Below are positions 1-7,076 of a stretch of DNA of 12,801 nucleotides, piece by piece (the first letter of the stretch is position 1; each line of letters opens with the position of its first letter). The notes beneath the pieces are model-generated. The model searched no databases. It saw only the letters and a list, made by a program, of their open reading frames with translations, and was not told where the DNA came from. Source of the stretch: JANMMJ01 sp964543235 (GTDB lineage: Bacteria; Pseudomonadota; Alphaproteobacteria; Rhizobiales; Aestuariivirgaceae). The position numbers and the translations under genes are program-made. The stretch spans positions 1 through 12,801 of the forward strand of contig CAZIXE010000089.1 of the NCBI GenBank assembly GCA_964543235.1, read 5' to 3'.

Positions 1-96
1 ACCGTGACCGCCTACGGCTACCCCAAGCGCGACAGTACGCCCGAGATGCGCGCCGAATGGATCGATATCGACGGCAAACGCTACGAACTGCGCTGA
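1..96 (+). CDS. C-terminal fragment of a small DUF6152-like protein
   Basis: The window opens inside a reading frame that gives 31 residues and stops with TGA at 94-96. The fragment reads TVTAYGYPKRDSTPEMRAEW and ends in IDIDGKRYELR. This resembles the end of the small exported DUF6152 proteins, which carry a V-T-A-x-G-Y motif and end in a G-K-x-Y-E-L-R type tail. I recall these proteins being encoded just upstream of DUF6644-type membrane proteins, and the next gene here fits that pairing, starting 9 bases later. The family call rests on this short tail and on context. No function is known to me. The N-terminal part, including any signal peptide, lies outside the window. Confidence 0.55.
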   Translation, partial: TVTAYGYPKRDSTPEMRAEWIDIDGKRYELR

Positions 97-105
97 CTTG
101 CGGCC

Positions 106-564
106 ATGAATGCGTTCTGGCACGCCTTGCAGGAGTCTGCCTTTGCAGGTTTTGTCCGCAACGATGTCCTCTTTTACCCCTTCGCCAACATCACCCACGT
201 GCTGGCGGTGGTTGGTTTCTTTGCGACGGTCGCAGCCATGGATTTCCGGCTGCTTGGCGTCGTAACGGCGCCATCACCTTCAGCTGTCATTGCGCGGCTG
301 CGGCCGGTCGCCAGCGTCCTGCTGCTGGTGCTGGTTTGCACCGGTTTCACCCTGTTCGCCGCCGAGGCCGTGGCACTTGCGCGCAACCCCGTCTTTCAGT
401 TGAAAGTCCTGATGATCCTGCTCGGTCTTGCCAATGTCGCGCTCTGCGCCTGGGGCTTGCGGCGCAATGGTGATGCCTCGCGCGTTGTCCGCCTCTCCGC
501 TGGTCTCTCCCTGGCCGCCTGGCTCAGCGTTGCCGCGCTCGGCCGCGCCATTGCCTATGTCTGA
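106..564 (+). CDS. Four-helix inner-membrane protein, DUF6644-like
   Basis: This is a 152-residue protein that is mostly hydrophobic. Predicted membrane segments lie near residues 27-50, 67-90, 98-118 and 130-151, with short polar loops (for example R64, R66 and R119-R120-N-G-D) between them. The motif FANITHVLAVVGFFATVAAM near residues 26-45, with its His31 inside the first helix, is the kind of feature seen in DUF6644 proteins and could bind a ligand or heme, but that is speculation. The gene starts 9 bases after the preceding small gene, so the two are probably cotranscribed. The ATG at 106 has no strong Shine-Dalgarno sequence in front of it. The 3' half (280-564) is also read on the opposite strand by the run-on of the convergent methyltransferase. 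The membrane protein is clearly the real coding frame there, because its helices continue to the end. Confidence 0.85.
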   Translation: MNAFWHALQESAFAGFVRNDVLFYPFANITHVLAVVGFFATVAAMDFRLLGVVTAPSPSAVIARLRPVASVLLLVLVCTGFTLFAAEAVALARNPVFQLKVLMILLGLANVALCAWGLRRNGDASRVVRLSAGLSLAAWLSVAALGRAIAYV

Positions 565-1599
565 GACGGCGCGCTGCGCCACCACCAGTTTCGACAGGAA
601 CGCCGGCTCTGCCGCCGTAACCGCCAGTCCCGCCTCGCCGAACAACTGCCGCAGGTCCTCACGGATGTAGCTTGCGTAATAGGGCTCGTGAAAATTGCTC
701 GGGAAATTCTCCAGCATCCCGTCAAAGTCCGGTACATCGCCAAGCTGCAGGGAGTCCATGAAGACGAGCAGCCCGCCGGGTTTGAGCACCCTGCGGAATT
801 CGCGCGCAATCTCGCGCCGCACCGTGGGCGGCACCTCGTGAAAGAGATAGATCGACGTCACGATGTCGAAACTCTGGTCCGGAAAGGGCAGGGCCTCGGC
901 TCTGGCAACTTCGAAACTTATGCCCCCATACGGCCTTACGTGCCGGCGCGCTTCCGCAAGATAGGCCTCGGACAGGTCAGTCGCGGTTATCCTGAGCCGG
1001 GGATAGGCCTGCCTGACGAAACGGATGAAGCGGCCGGTCCCGCAGGCAACGTCAAGCAGCGCCGTCTTGCGCTGGTCGCGGCCGCGCATGAAAGACGCGA
1101 TGGGCACCAGGCATTGCCGGCGCATGGCATTGGTCGTGCCCGAAAACAGCACCTCGACCTGCGTATCGTAAAGTTTGGCCGACTCCTCCGTAAGATAGCC
1201 GCCTGTCTGATAGTGGAAATTCTGCAGAAAGTAGGCCGGCAGTGCCTTGGCCATTTCCGGCGAGTAGACTTCCGTGCCCCGCCCCTCGGCCTTGCGTTTT
1301 GCCGCCGCCGGCAGATCCGCGAAATAGCGTCGGCTGGCGGCGATGGGGTTGGGATCATGTTCGCGTGGGAGGGGGTAGAGGCCGCTCTCGATATTGCTCA
1401 GGTCGCGCGCAAAGATTTCGCCAATGCCCTCCAGGACGCGCGCCAGCCCGGGGCCCGGCCGGCGTGGGCGCGCGCGGCTTGCATCCTTGTCGGGTGTCGG
1501 CTGGCGGTAGCGCTGTGACGCAAAATAGTGGCCCATGTACCAGGCCACCCGCGTACCCTGGGCGACTGCGTATTCGAGCCTTTCGCGAGCACTCAACAT
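280..1599 (-). CDS. Class I SAM-dependent methyltransferase with antisense C-terminal run-on
   Basis: The frame encodes 439 residues. Residues 1-~342 form a recognisable protein. It has an N-terminal family-specific region with YFLQNFHYQTGGYLTEESAK (123-142) and QVEVLFSGTTNAMRRQ (147-162). A Rossmann methyltransferase domain follows: motif I LLDVACGTGRF (181-191), acidic D208 in ATDLS, LPFPDQSFDIV (237-247), and RVLKPGG (270-276). The substrate is unknown. The ATG at 1599 overlaps the end of tlyA by 7 bases, which argues for this start over an in-frame ATG at 1698 inside tlyA. After SKLVVAQRA (336-344) the frame meets no stop and continues about 95 residues, antisense to the membrane-protein gene. 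That tail is rich in G, Q, E, D and R, the composition expected from reading hydrophobic codons backwards. The expected end is near 560-570; a stop at 555-557 exists in a neighbouring frame. A sequencing error or a real stop loss could explain this. Confidence 0.85.
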   Translation of the reverse strand: MLSARERLEYAVAQGTRVAWYMGHYFASQRYRQPTPDKDASRARPRRPGPGLARVLEGIGEIFARDLSNIESGLYPLPREHDPNPIAASRRYFADLPAAAKRKAEGRGTEVYSPEMAKALPAYFLQNFHYQTGGYLTEESAKLYDTQVEVLFSGTTNAMRRQCLVPIASFMRGRDQRKTALLDVACGTGRFIRFVRQAYPRLRITATDLSEAYLAEARRHVRPYGGISFEVARAEALPFPDQSFDIVTSIYLFHEVPPTVRREIAREFRRVLKPGGLLVFMDSLQLGDVPDFDGMLENFPSNFHEPYYASYIREDLRQLFGEAGLAVTAAEPAFLSKLVVAQRAVSDIGNGAAERGNAEPGGQGETSGEADNARGITIAPQAPGAERDIGKTEQDHQDFQLKDGVARKCHGLGGEQGETGANQHQQQDAGDRPQPRNDS

Positions 1600-2330
1600 G
1601 GCTTCTCCGCGGCAATCAGGAATTCGGCATTGCCATCGCCCCCGGCAACCGGCGACGGGATGATACCGGTGACTCGCCAACCCTGATTGCCGATCCATTC
1701 AGCGATGCTGCGGCAAACCATAGCATGCGTGGTCCCATCACGCACCACGCCCCGCCTGCCCGTCGCTGCCCGGCCGGCTTCGAATTGCGGCTTGATCAGC
1801 GCCACGAGCTTGGCCCCGGGCTTTGCCAGGACCAGTGCCTGCGGCAGCGCCAGCGTGAGTGAGATGAAGCTGACGTCGCACACGATGAACGACGGCGGTT
1901 CGGGCAGATGCTCGGTGCTGAGCGCGCGGGCGTTCAGCCCTTCGAACAACGTGACACGGCGATCCGCGGCGAGGCGGTGGTCGAACTGGCCATGCCCGAC
2001 ATCCACCGCGATGACCCTCTGGGCCCCGGCCTCCAGGAGAACCTGGGTGAAACCGCCCGTCGCAGCACCCAGATCGAGACAGATGCACCCTCTCGGCGAC
2101 AGCCGGAACTGGTCGAGGCCGTGTCGCAGTTTGAGGGCGGCGCGCGAAACATAGCGTCTCGCCTGGTCCCGGGTTTCGATCCGGGCGCTGCTGTCAACCG
2201 CTGCGCCGGGCTTTGTCACCGGCACGTCGTTGACCAGGATGGTTCCCCGCTTGATGGCATCCCGGGCCCGCGAGCGCGAGCCGTAAAGCCCCCGCGCCAC
2301 CAGCACCTCGTCGAGCCGTTGCGTTGTCAC
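1593..2330 (-). CDS. tlyA: TlyA family rRNA 2'-O-methyltransferase (S4 domain plus FtsJ fold)
   Basis: This 245-residue protein has an N-terminal S4 RNA-binding domain (RLDEVLVARGLYGSRSRARD from residue 5, then IKRGTILVNDVPV) and an FtsJ/RrmJ-type methyltransferase domain. The SAM motif is LDLGAATGGFT (85-95). A K-D-K-E tetrad is present as K67 (SRAALKL), D152 (CDVSFISL), K180 (LIKPQFE) and E236 (GNAEFLI), each two residues before the numbering I recall for mycobacterial TlyA. TlyA proteins methylate ribose in 16S and/or 23S rRNA; some family members are called hemolysins for historical reasons. I chose the GTG at 2330 because it forms a GTGA overlap with xseB and is followed at once by the S4 domain. 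An upstream ATG at 2426 would add 32 non-homologous residues read from inside xseB. The gene is translationally coupled on both sides. Confidence 0.95.
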   Translation of the reverse strand: MTTQRLDEVLVARGLYGSRSRARDAIKRGTILVNDVPVTKPGAAVDSSARIETRDQARRYVSRAALKLRHGLDQFRLSPRGCICLDLGAATGGFTQVLLEAGAQRVIAVDVGHGQFDHRLAADRRVTLFEGLNARALSTEHLPEPPSFIVCDVSFISLTLALPQALVLAKPGAKLVALIKPQFEAGRAATGRRGVVRDGTTHAMVCRSIAEWIGNQGWRVTGIIPSPVAGGDGNAEFLIAAEKPC

Positions 2331-2566
2331 TCCACGTCGAGGGGCTCGCTGCCGGCCACCGTGCCGTCGGGCCGCAGTGTGATCTTTTCGATCCGCGCTT
2401 CCGCATCGCGGAGCTTCGCTTCGCAATGCTTCTTGAGCGCCTCGCCGCGCTCATAGATGGCGATCGAGGCCTCGAGATCGACCTTGCCGCTTTCCAGCTT
2501 TTCGACAATGCTCTCGAGTTCCGCCAGCGCCTTTTCGAAACTCATCGTTGCGATGTCGTTGCTCAT
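2327..2566 (-). CDS. xseB: Exodeoxyribonuclease VII small subunit
   Basis: This is a 79-residue, highly charged helical protein with the family signature FEKALAELESIVEKLESG (10-27), then LEASIAIYERGEALKKHCE, the usual two-helix hairpin of XseB. In exonuclease VII several copies of this subunit assemble on each XseA large subunit, and the complex degrades single-stranded DNA to oligonucleotides during repair. xseA is not in the window. The length fits the family (about 70-85 residues). The ATG at 2566 overlaps the stop of the deacetylase gene as ATGA. An internal Met8 is a possible alternative start but would break that overlap. The stop overlaps the GTG of tlyA by four bases. Confidence 0.95.
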   Translation of the reverse strand: MSNDIATMSFEKALAELESIVEKLESGKVDLEASIAIYERGEALKKHCEAKLRDAEARIEKITLRPDGTVAGSEPLDVE

Positions 2567-3513
2567 TCCAGCTCACCTTCGGCGGCGCCTCCGTGCATCA
2601 GCGCCTGGACATGCCCGGCCACGCTTCGGGCCAGCGCCTCAAGGTCATAGCCGCCTTCGAGCACCGACACAACGCGCCCGGCACAATGGGCCTCTGCGAC
2701 TTCCATGAGGGCCAGTGTGGCCCAGACGAAGTCCTCCTCGACGAGTTCGAGGCTGCCCAGCGGATCGTCGCGGTGCGCATCGAACCCCGCCGATATGATG
2801 ACGAGATCGGGACCGAACGTGTTCAGGGCGGGCAGGATCACTGTCTGCATGGCTTCGCGGAATTCGGCGCCGCCATCGCCCGCGCGCAGCGGCGCATTGA
2901 AGATATTGCCCGCTCCCGTTTCGGAACGCGCTCCGGTTCCCGGATAGAGCGGCATCTGGTGGGTCGATCCATAGAACAGGTCGCGGTCCTTCCAGAAAAT
3001 GTCCTGCGTGCCATTGCCGTGATGCACATCGAAATCGACGACGGCGACACGCTCGGCGTCAAACTGCTCGCGCGCATGCAGGGCGGCGATGGCGGCATTG
3101 TTGAAATAGCAGAAGCCCATGGCGCGGCGCGTTTCGGCATGGTGGCCGGGTGGTCGCATGGCACAGAAGGCGTTGCTCGCGGTACCCCTGAACACGGCGT
3201 CAACTGCGGTGGTGGCAGCGCCCACGGCCCTGAGCGCCGCCTCGACTGTGCCCGGGGACATGTAGGTGTCGGCGTCAAGCCGCTCCCAGCCATGGTCCGG
3301 CGCAGCGTTGCGTATGGCCTCGACATAGTCCCGGGGGTGGGCCAGCAGGATATCTTCGATCCTGCCCGCTGGCGCCTCGATCCGTTGCAGTGCCTTGAAA
3401 GCGGGTTTGCTCAGCATGGCCTCCACCGCCTTGATCCGCTCCACCCGCTCCGGATGCCCCGGCGGATTGACATGCGCCAGGCTGGCAGGGTGGGTGAGAA
3501 GCAGCGTGTTCAT
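2563..3513 (-). CDS. Histone deacetylase-fold amidohydrolase (class II HDAC / acetylpolyamine amidohydrolase type)
   Basis: This 316-residue protein spans a full arginase/deacetylase-fold domain. Visible motifs are HPERVERI (20-27), RPPGHHAE (120-127) with the catalytic His pair H124-H125, and DFDVHHGNGTQ (160-170), which supplies zinc ligands D162 and H164. The third zinc ligand is D245 in SAGFDAHRDDPLG (241-253), and the transition-state tyrosine is Y289 in LEGGYD. All catalytic residues are present, so the enzyme should be active. Bacterial members remove acetyl or other acyl groups from polyamines, small amides or lysine side chains; the substrate cannot be read from sequence. The ATG overlaps the end of the dehydrogenase gene as ATGA, and the stop overlaps xseB the same way. 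An HDAC-family gene directly before xseB is an order I recall from many alphaproteobacteria, where the functional link is unclear. Confidence 0.93.
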   Translation of the reverse strand: MNTLLLTHPASLAHVNPPGHPERVERIKAVEAMLSKPAFKALQRIEAPAGRIEDILLAHPRDYVEAIRNAAPDHGWERLDADTYMSPGTVEAALRAVGAATTAVDAVFRGTASNAFCAMRPPGHHAETRRAMGFCYFNNAAIAALHAREQFDAERVAVVDFDVHHGNGTQDIFWKDRDLFYGSTHQMPLYPGTGARSETGAGNIFNAPLRAGDGGAEFREAMQTVILPALNTFGPDLVIISAGFDAHRDDPLGSLELVEEDFVWATLALMEVAEAHCAGRVVSVLEGGYDLEALARSVAGHVQALMHGGAAEGELE

Positions 3514-4364
3514 GGCTTGGCGGCGAGGCTCACTGGCGGTGGCGAAGACTCTGGGACGAAGAAGTCCGGCTGCAGATCACATGCCGGATCGACGCGATAC
3601 TTGTCAAAATCCGTGATACCCTCGCCGGCGAGAAACGTATCGTCGATAAGAAAGTGTCCGGAGAAGCCCTTGGGCTTGCCGAGAATCAGGTGGGCGGCGT
3701 CCGCCATGATCTCGGGCGTCCGCGCCCGCCGCATCATGGCTTCGCCTCCGACAATGTTGCGGATCGCCGCCGTGGCAATCAATGTGCGCGGCCACAGGCA
3801 GTTGACCGCCACCTGGCCCTTGAACTCTTCGGCAAGCCCGAGCGCTACCAGGCTCATGCCGAACTTGGCGATGCTGTAGGCCAGATGCGGCGCGAACCAT
3901 CTGGCGGCCAGGTCGAGCGGCGGCGAGATCATCAGGATATGCGGGTTTTCTCGCTGGAGGAGATGGGGCAGGCAGAACTTTGACACGAGGAAGCTGCCCC
4001 TGCCGTTCACCTGTTGCAGCAGGTCGAAGCGCCGCATGTCTGTGTCGAGCGTGCCCGTCAGCGCAATCGCCGAGGCATTGTTGATGCAGATATCGAGTCC
4101 TCCGAAATGCTCGGCCGCCCGCGCCACTGCCTGAGCGACCTGATCCTCGTGCCTGATGTCGCAGACCAGTGGCAGGGACCGGCCGCCGGCCGCCTCGATA
4201 GCCGCCGCTGCCGTGTGAATGGTCCCGGGCAGCCTGGGGTGCGGCTGCTCGGTTTTGGCCGCAATGACCACATTGGCCCCGTCGCGAGCCGCTCTGAGCG
4301 CAATGGCCAGGCCGATCCCGCGCGAGGCGCCGGTAATGAACAGCGTTTTTCCCGACAGGCTCAT
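3510..4364 (-). CDS. HSDL2-like short-chain dehydrogenase/reductase
   Basis: This 284-residue protein has a complete classical SDR domain. It shows the nucleotide-binding motif TGASRGIG (11-18), the acidic CDIR (D69), NNAS (95-98), and the catalytic S147, Y163 and K167 (YSIAK). The segment AAKTEQPHPRLPGTI (35-49) is diagnostic of the HSDL2 branch. Human HSDL2 carries an extra SCP2 sterol carrier domain, which is absent here, as expected for a stand-alone bacterial form. The likely reaction is NAD(P)-dependent oxidation or reduction of an alcohol or ketone, possibly a lipid or acyl substrate; the exact substrate is unknown. The C-terminal 40 residues, including DKYRVDP, also fit the branch. 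It is the first gene of the five-gene minus-strand block. An AGG directly abuts the ATG, so no well-spaced Shine-Dalgarno sequence is visible. Confidence 0.92.
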   Translation of the reverse strand: MSLSGKTLFITGASRGIGLAIALRAARDGANVVIAAKTEQPHPRLPGTIHTAAAAIEAAGGRSLPLVCDIRHEDQVAQAVARAAEHFGGLDICINNASAIALTGTLDTDMRRFDLLQQVNGRGSFLVSKFCLPHLLQRENPHILMISPPLDLAARWFAPHLAYSIAKFGMSLVALGLAEEFKGQVAVNCLWPRTLIATAAIRNIVGGEAMMRRARTPEIMADAAHLILGKPKGFSGHFLIDDTFLAGEGITDFDKYRVDPACDLQPDFFVPESSPPPVSLAAKP

Positions 4365-4381
4365 CCTGCTATAGAGCCCGC
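4365..4381. promoter_or_regulatory. 17-base divergent start region with shared TATAGA-like box
   Basis: Only 17 bases separate the ATG of the dehydrogenase (minus) from the ATG of the Sua5 gene (plus). The spacer contains the palindrome CTATAG (4369-4374), which reads as TATAGA (4370-4375) on the plus strand and TATAGC on the minus strand. If either is a -10 element, transcription would begin at or next to the start codon, giving leaderless or nearly leaderless messages. I see no convincing -35 boxes at the right distance, so real promoters may lie inside the opposite genes. This is inference from sequence only. Confidence 0.3.
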
Positions 4382-5314
4382 ATGAATGCGACCGTCAACA
4401 TTCCTGCAGCCGTGGCGGCCCTCGAACGGGGCGAACTCGTGGCCTTTCCGACTGAGACGGTCTATGGCCTTGGCGCCGATGCCACCAGCGACGTCGCGGT
4501 GGCCCGCGTTTTTGCCGCCAAGGGCAGGCCGCGCTTTAACCCGCTGATCAGCCACGTTCCCGCCCTGGATGACGCAGAGGAACTGGGTGAATTCAATGCT
4601 GCCGCCCGCCGGCTCGCTACAGCTTTCTGGCCGGGCCCATTGACCCTGGTGTTGCCGCGGCGCCCCGGCTGCCCGGTATCGCTGCTCGCCTCGGCTGGCC
4701 TCCCGAGCATCGCAGTGCGCAGCCCCCGCCATCCCTTGGCCCAGACGCTGCTGCGGGCCTTTGGCCGCCCGATTGTCGGCCCCAGCGCCAATCCTTCGGG
4801 GCACCTATCGCCGACCACCGCCGAACATGTCCGTGCCGGCCTTGGCGACAGGGTATCCGTGATCCTCGATGGTGGTCCCTGCGCTTTGGGACTCGAGTCG
4901 ACCGTTGTCGCCTGTCTCGATGAAGCACCGGTGATCCTGCGGCCGGGCGCCATTCCGCGCCCGGAAATCGAAGAGGTCTTGGGCCATCCCCTGGCCGCGG
5001 TGTCCCCCGATGCCCCTCTCCATTCTCCCGGCCAGCTGGCCAGCCACTACGCGCCGCGCGCCCGCCTGCGCCTCAATGCTGAAGCCGCCCGGCCGGGCGA
5101 ATCCTATCTCGGCTTTGGGGCGCATGAGGGCGCTCATAATCTGTCGCCGTCCGGCGATCTTGTGGAAGCGGCTGCCAACCTCTTCCGCATGCTGCACGAA
5201 CTCGATGCCAGCGGTACCGCGGCCATTGCCGTTGCGCCTATTCCGGCCACCGGCCTTGGCGAAGCAATCAATGACCGTCTGGCTCGGGCCGCCGCGCCCA
5301 GACCTTCTGCATGA
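4382..5314 (+). CDS. tsaC: L-threonylcarbamoyladenylate synthase, two-domain Sua5 type
   Basis: This 310-residue enzyme makes threonylcarbamoyl-AMP from threonine, bicarbonate and ATP, the first step of the t6A37 modification of ANN-decoding tRNAs. The YrdC-like catalytic domain shows PTETVYGLG (23-31), KGRPRFNPL (47-55), WPGPLTLVL (83-91), GPSANPSG (133-140) and ESTVV (172-176), followed by RPG (187-189). The linker SPGQLASHYAPR (215-226) and a C-terminal Rossmann-like domain to residue 310, ending near AINDRLARAA, mark it as the longer Sua5 form rather than the about 190-residue TsaC. All catalytic-domain motifs are intact. The other t6A proteins (TsaB, TsaD, TsaE) are not in the window. 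The stop overlaps the ATG of the following oxidase gene as ATGA, so the two are translationally coupled. Confidence 0.95.
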   Translation: MNATVNIPAAVAALERGELVAFPTETVYGLGADATSDVAVARVFAAKGRPRFNPLISHVPALDDAEELGEFNAAARRLATAFWPGPLTLVLPRRPGCPVSLLASAGLPSIAVRSPRHPLAQTLLRAFGRPIVGPSANPSGHLSPTTAEHVRAGLGDRVSVILDGGPCALGLESTVVACLDEAPVILRPGAIPRPEIEEVLGHPLAAVSPDAPLHSPGQLASHYAPRARLRLNAEAARPGESYLGFGAHEGAHNLSPSGDLVEAAANLFRMLHELDASGTAAIAVAPIPATGLGEAINDRLARAAAPRPSA

Positions 5315-6723
5315 GACCTACCGGCGAAACGCTTGCCCGGCTTGCTGCGGTCGTTGGCGAGGCCAATGTTGTTCGCGACGCCACGGCCATGCAGGCCTAT
5401 CTGCAGGAATGGCGCGGGCTTTGGCATGGCCGTTCGCCGCTGATCGTGCGTCCCGCCAGCACGGCTGAGGTCTCAGCCCTTCTCGCCATTTGTCATGAGA
5501 CCACAACCGCCGTCGTGCCCCAGAGTGGCAATACCGGCCTGGTCGGCGGCCAGATCCCGTTTGGCGACGAGATCGTGCTCTCGCTCGATCGCATGACCCG
5601 CATCAGGGACATTGATCCCGTCGACAACACCATCACGGTCGATGCCGGTGTCATCCTGAAGAATGTCCAGGACGCCGCACTGGCGGTTGACCGCTATTTT
5701 CCCCTGAGCCTCGCCGCCGAGGGGTCGTGCCGGATCGGCGGCAATCTCTCGACCAACGCGGGCGGCATCGGCGTCATCGCCTATGGCAATATGCGGGATC
5801 TGTGCCTGGGACTCGAAGTCGTTCTGGCCGACGGTCGCATCTGGGACGGTCTGCACCGCCTGCGCAAGGACAATACCGGATACGATCTCAAGAACCTGTT
5901 CATTGGTGCCGAGGGCACCCTCGGCATCATCACCGGCGCTGTTCTGAAACTCTTTCCGCGTCCGGCAGTGAGGTCGGCGGCCTTCATTGCCGTCCCCACA
6001 CCACAGGCCGCCCTCGATCTCCTGGCTTTGGCGCAGGCGCGGAGCGGCAGCCGCGTCACTGCCGTGGAAATCATGGCCCGCATGGGCTTGAACTTTGTAT
6101 TCAAGCACTTCCCTGTTCGCGATCCCTTCGAGCGCGTCCACCCCTGGTACCTTCTGCTTGAACTCTCAGGATCGGGCGACCTTGACGCCGTGATGACGGA
6201 ACTTCTTGCTGCCGCCCTTGACCGGGGCATCGTCGCCGATGCCGCCATTGCCCAGTCCGAAGCCCAACGCGCCGCCTTCTGGCAGATTCGCGAGATGATC
6301 GTCGAGGTTCAGCGGCTCGAAGGGGGTTCGATCAAGCATGATGTTTCCGTGCCGGTGTCGCGGATTCCCGAATTGATCGATCGGGGCCACAAGGCCCTCG
6401 AGGAGTTCATGCCGGGTGTCCGGCCGATGCCGTTCGGCCATCTGGGCGACGGCAATCTGCACTTCAATGTCACCCAGCCGGTCGGCATGGACAGGCAGGC
6501 GTTTCTCGATAGCTGGGAGGGCATGGCCGCCTGTCTCCACGGCATCGTGCTGCACCTTGGCGGATCGGTCAGCGCCGAGCACGGCATCGGCCAGCTGAAA
6601 CGGGATCTCATGCCCGAAATCAAGACGCCGGTCGAACTGCAAATGATGCGCGCCCTCAAGTCCCTTTACGACCCGAAGTCCATCCTCAATCCCGGCAAGC
6701 TCCTGCCGTTGCAAGGAACTTGA
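5311..6723 (+). CDS. FAD-linked D-2-hydroxyacid dehydrogenase (D-2-hydroxyglutarate dehydrogenase-like)
   Basis: This 470-residue protein of the GlcD/D-lactate dehydrogenase family has an N-terminal PCMH-type FAD domain with PQSGNTGLVGG (70-80), GGNLSTNAGG (143-152) and GYDLKNLFIGAEGTLGIIT (190-208). A C-terminal FAD-oxidase domain follows with KHDVSVPVS (342-350), HLGDGNLHFNV (377-387) and SAEHGIGQLK (421-430). H377, H384, E423 and H424 match the metal-binding set of D-2-hydroxyglutarate dehydrogenase as I recall it. It ends in the usual DPKSILNPGKL. It probably oxidises D-2-hydroxyglutarate or a related D-2-hydroxyacid and passes electrons to a flavoprotein or quinone carrier. D-lactate or glycolate are alternatives that sequence reading cannot exclude. 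It overlaps the Sua5 gene by ATGA. No clear intrinsic terminator follows. Confidence 0.9.
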   Translation: MRPTGETLARLAAVVGEANVVRDATAMQAYLQEWRGLWHGRSPLIVRPASTAEVSALLAICHETTTAVVPQSGNTGLVGGQIPFGDEIVLSLDRMTRIRDIDPVDNTITVDAGVILKNVQDAALAVDRYFPLSLAAEGSCRIGGNLSTNAGGIGVIAYGNMRDLCLGLEVVLADGRIWDGLHRLRKDNTGYDLKNLFIGAEGTLGIITGAVLKLFPRPAVRSAAFIAVPTPQAALDLLALAQARSGSRVTAVEIMARMGLNFVFKHFPVRDPFERVHPWYLLLELSGSGDLDAVMTELLAAALDRGIVADAAIAQSEAQRAAFWQIREMIVEVQRLEGGSIKHDVSVPVSRIPELIDRGHKALEEFMPGVRPMPFGHLGDGNLHFNVTQPVGMDRQAFLDSWEGMAACLHGIVLHLGGSVSAEHGIGQLKRDLMPEIKTPVELQMMRALKSLYDPKSILNPGKLLPLQGT

Positions 6724-6764
6724 GCGGGATACCCCGGCGTGTAGATGGAACTGACTGAAGGGAT

Positions 6765-6797
6765 GTTTTCAACAACCAGTTCATGTGTGTTGAAAAC
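6765..6797. repeat. Perfect 10-bp inverted repeat, operator-like
   Basis: The arms GTTTTCAACA (6765-6774) and TGTTGAAAAC (6788-6797) are exactly complementary and are separated by 13 bases. The core TTTCAACA occurs a third time at 6825-6832. There is no T-run after the right arm, so it does not look like an intrinsic terminator. Its position between the end of the oxidase gene and the surface-protein gene, about 10 bases before a TATGAT box, suits a binding site for a dimeric regulator. No regulator can be named. Confidence 0.55.
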
Positions 6798-6889
6798 TCA
6801 CTCAATCTATGATTCGCAATGATATTTCAACAGCATGAATTCAAACTCGAGACACGATTCGTCCCGGTGAAATCGCTTTTGGGATTCCC

Positions 6890-6924
6890 GGACGGTTAAA
6901 AAACTCTTACCTTTGCGACCGTCC
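6890..6924. repeat. 7-bp inverted repeat with 21-base A/T-rich loop
   Basis: GGACGGT (6890-6896) and ACCGTCC (6918-6924) are exactly complementary around a loop that contains TTAAAAAACTC. It could be a protein-binding site or a weak mRNA stem in the leader of the surface-protein gene. An arm this short can arise by chance. Confidence 0.3.
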
Positions 6925-7040
6925 ATGATTCGGTGAGGGCCGGGTGAGTCGAAATGTCCTGCCAGCTCATGGGGGGTGAGTGAGCGGCTGAGACCCCGTG
7001 CCGAGGGGGCGATTGCCAGGGAGTTGTGAGCCTGCTGGAA

Positions 7041-7067
7041 GCGCGTTGCTGAGCAAGTGCAGCGCGC
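7041..7067 (+). promoter_or_regulatory. GC-rich leader hairpin just before the surface-protein ribosome binding site
   Basis: GCGCGTTGC (7041-7049) can pair with GCAGCGCGC (7059-7067) as a nine-pair stem with one G-U pair and a nine-base loop. The stem ends three bases before the GGAGAG ribosome binding site. In the mRNA it could limit ribosome access or stabilise the leader. There is no U-run next to it, so it is not a standard terminator. Confidence 0.4.
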
Positions 7068-7070
7068 CGC

Positions 7071-7076
7071 GGAGAG
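7071..7076 (+). promoter_or_regulatory. Ribosome binding site GGAGAG that supports a TTG start
   Basis: GGAGAG lies six bases before the TTG at 7083 and three before the TTG at 7080. Both TTG codons are in frame with the signal peptide of the surface protein. The second purine stretch GGAGG at 7092-7096 has no in-frame standard start at a useful distance; the only ATG near it (7115) is 18 bases away and out of frame. Confidence 0.5.

Noticed and set aside
688..1518. 276-codon plus-strand open frame opposite the methyltransferase
   Set aside because: It has no family motif and lies exactly over the well-supported SAM methyltransferase on the minus strand. GC-rich genes often leave the opposite frames open.
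2548..3879. 443-codon plus-strand open frame across the deacetylase and dehydrogenase genes
   Set aside because: It spans two genes with complete catalytic motifs on the other strand, and its own translation has no recognisable domain.
6765..6797. Intrinsic terminator for the FAD oxidase gene
   Set aside because: The stem is AT-rich with a 13-base loop and no T-run follows it, so an operator or other binding site fits better.
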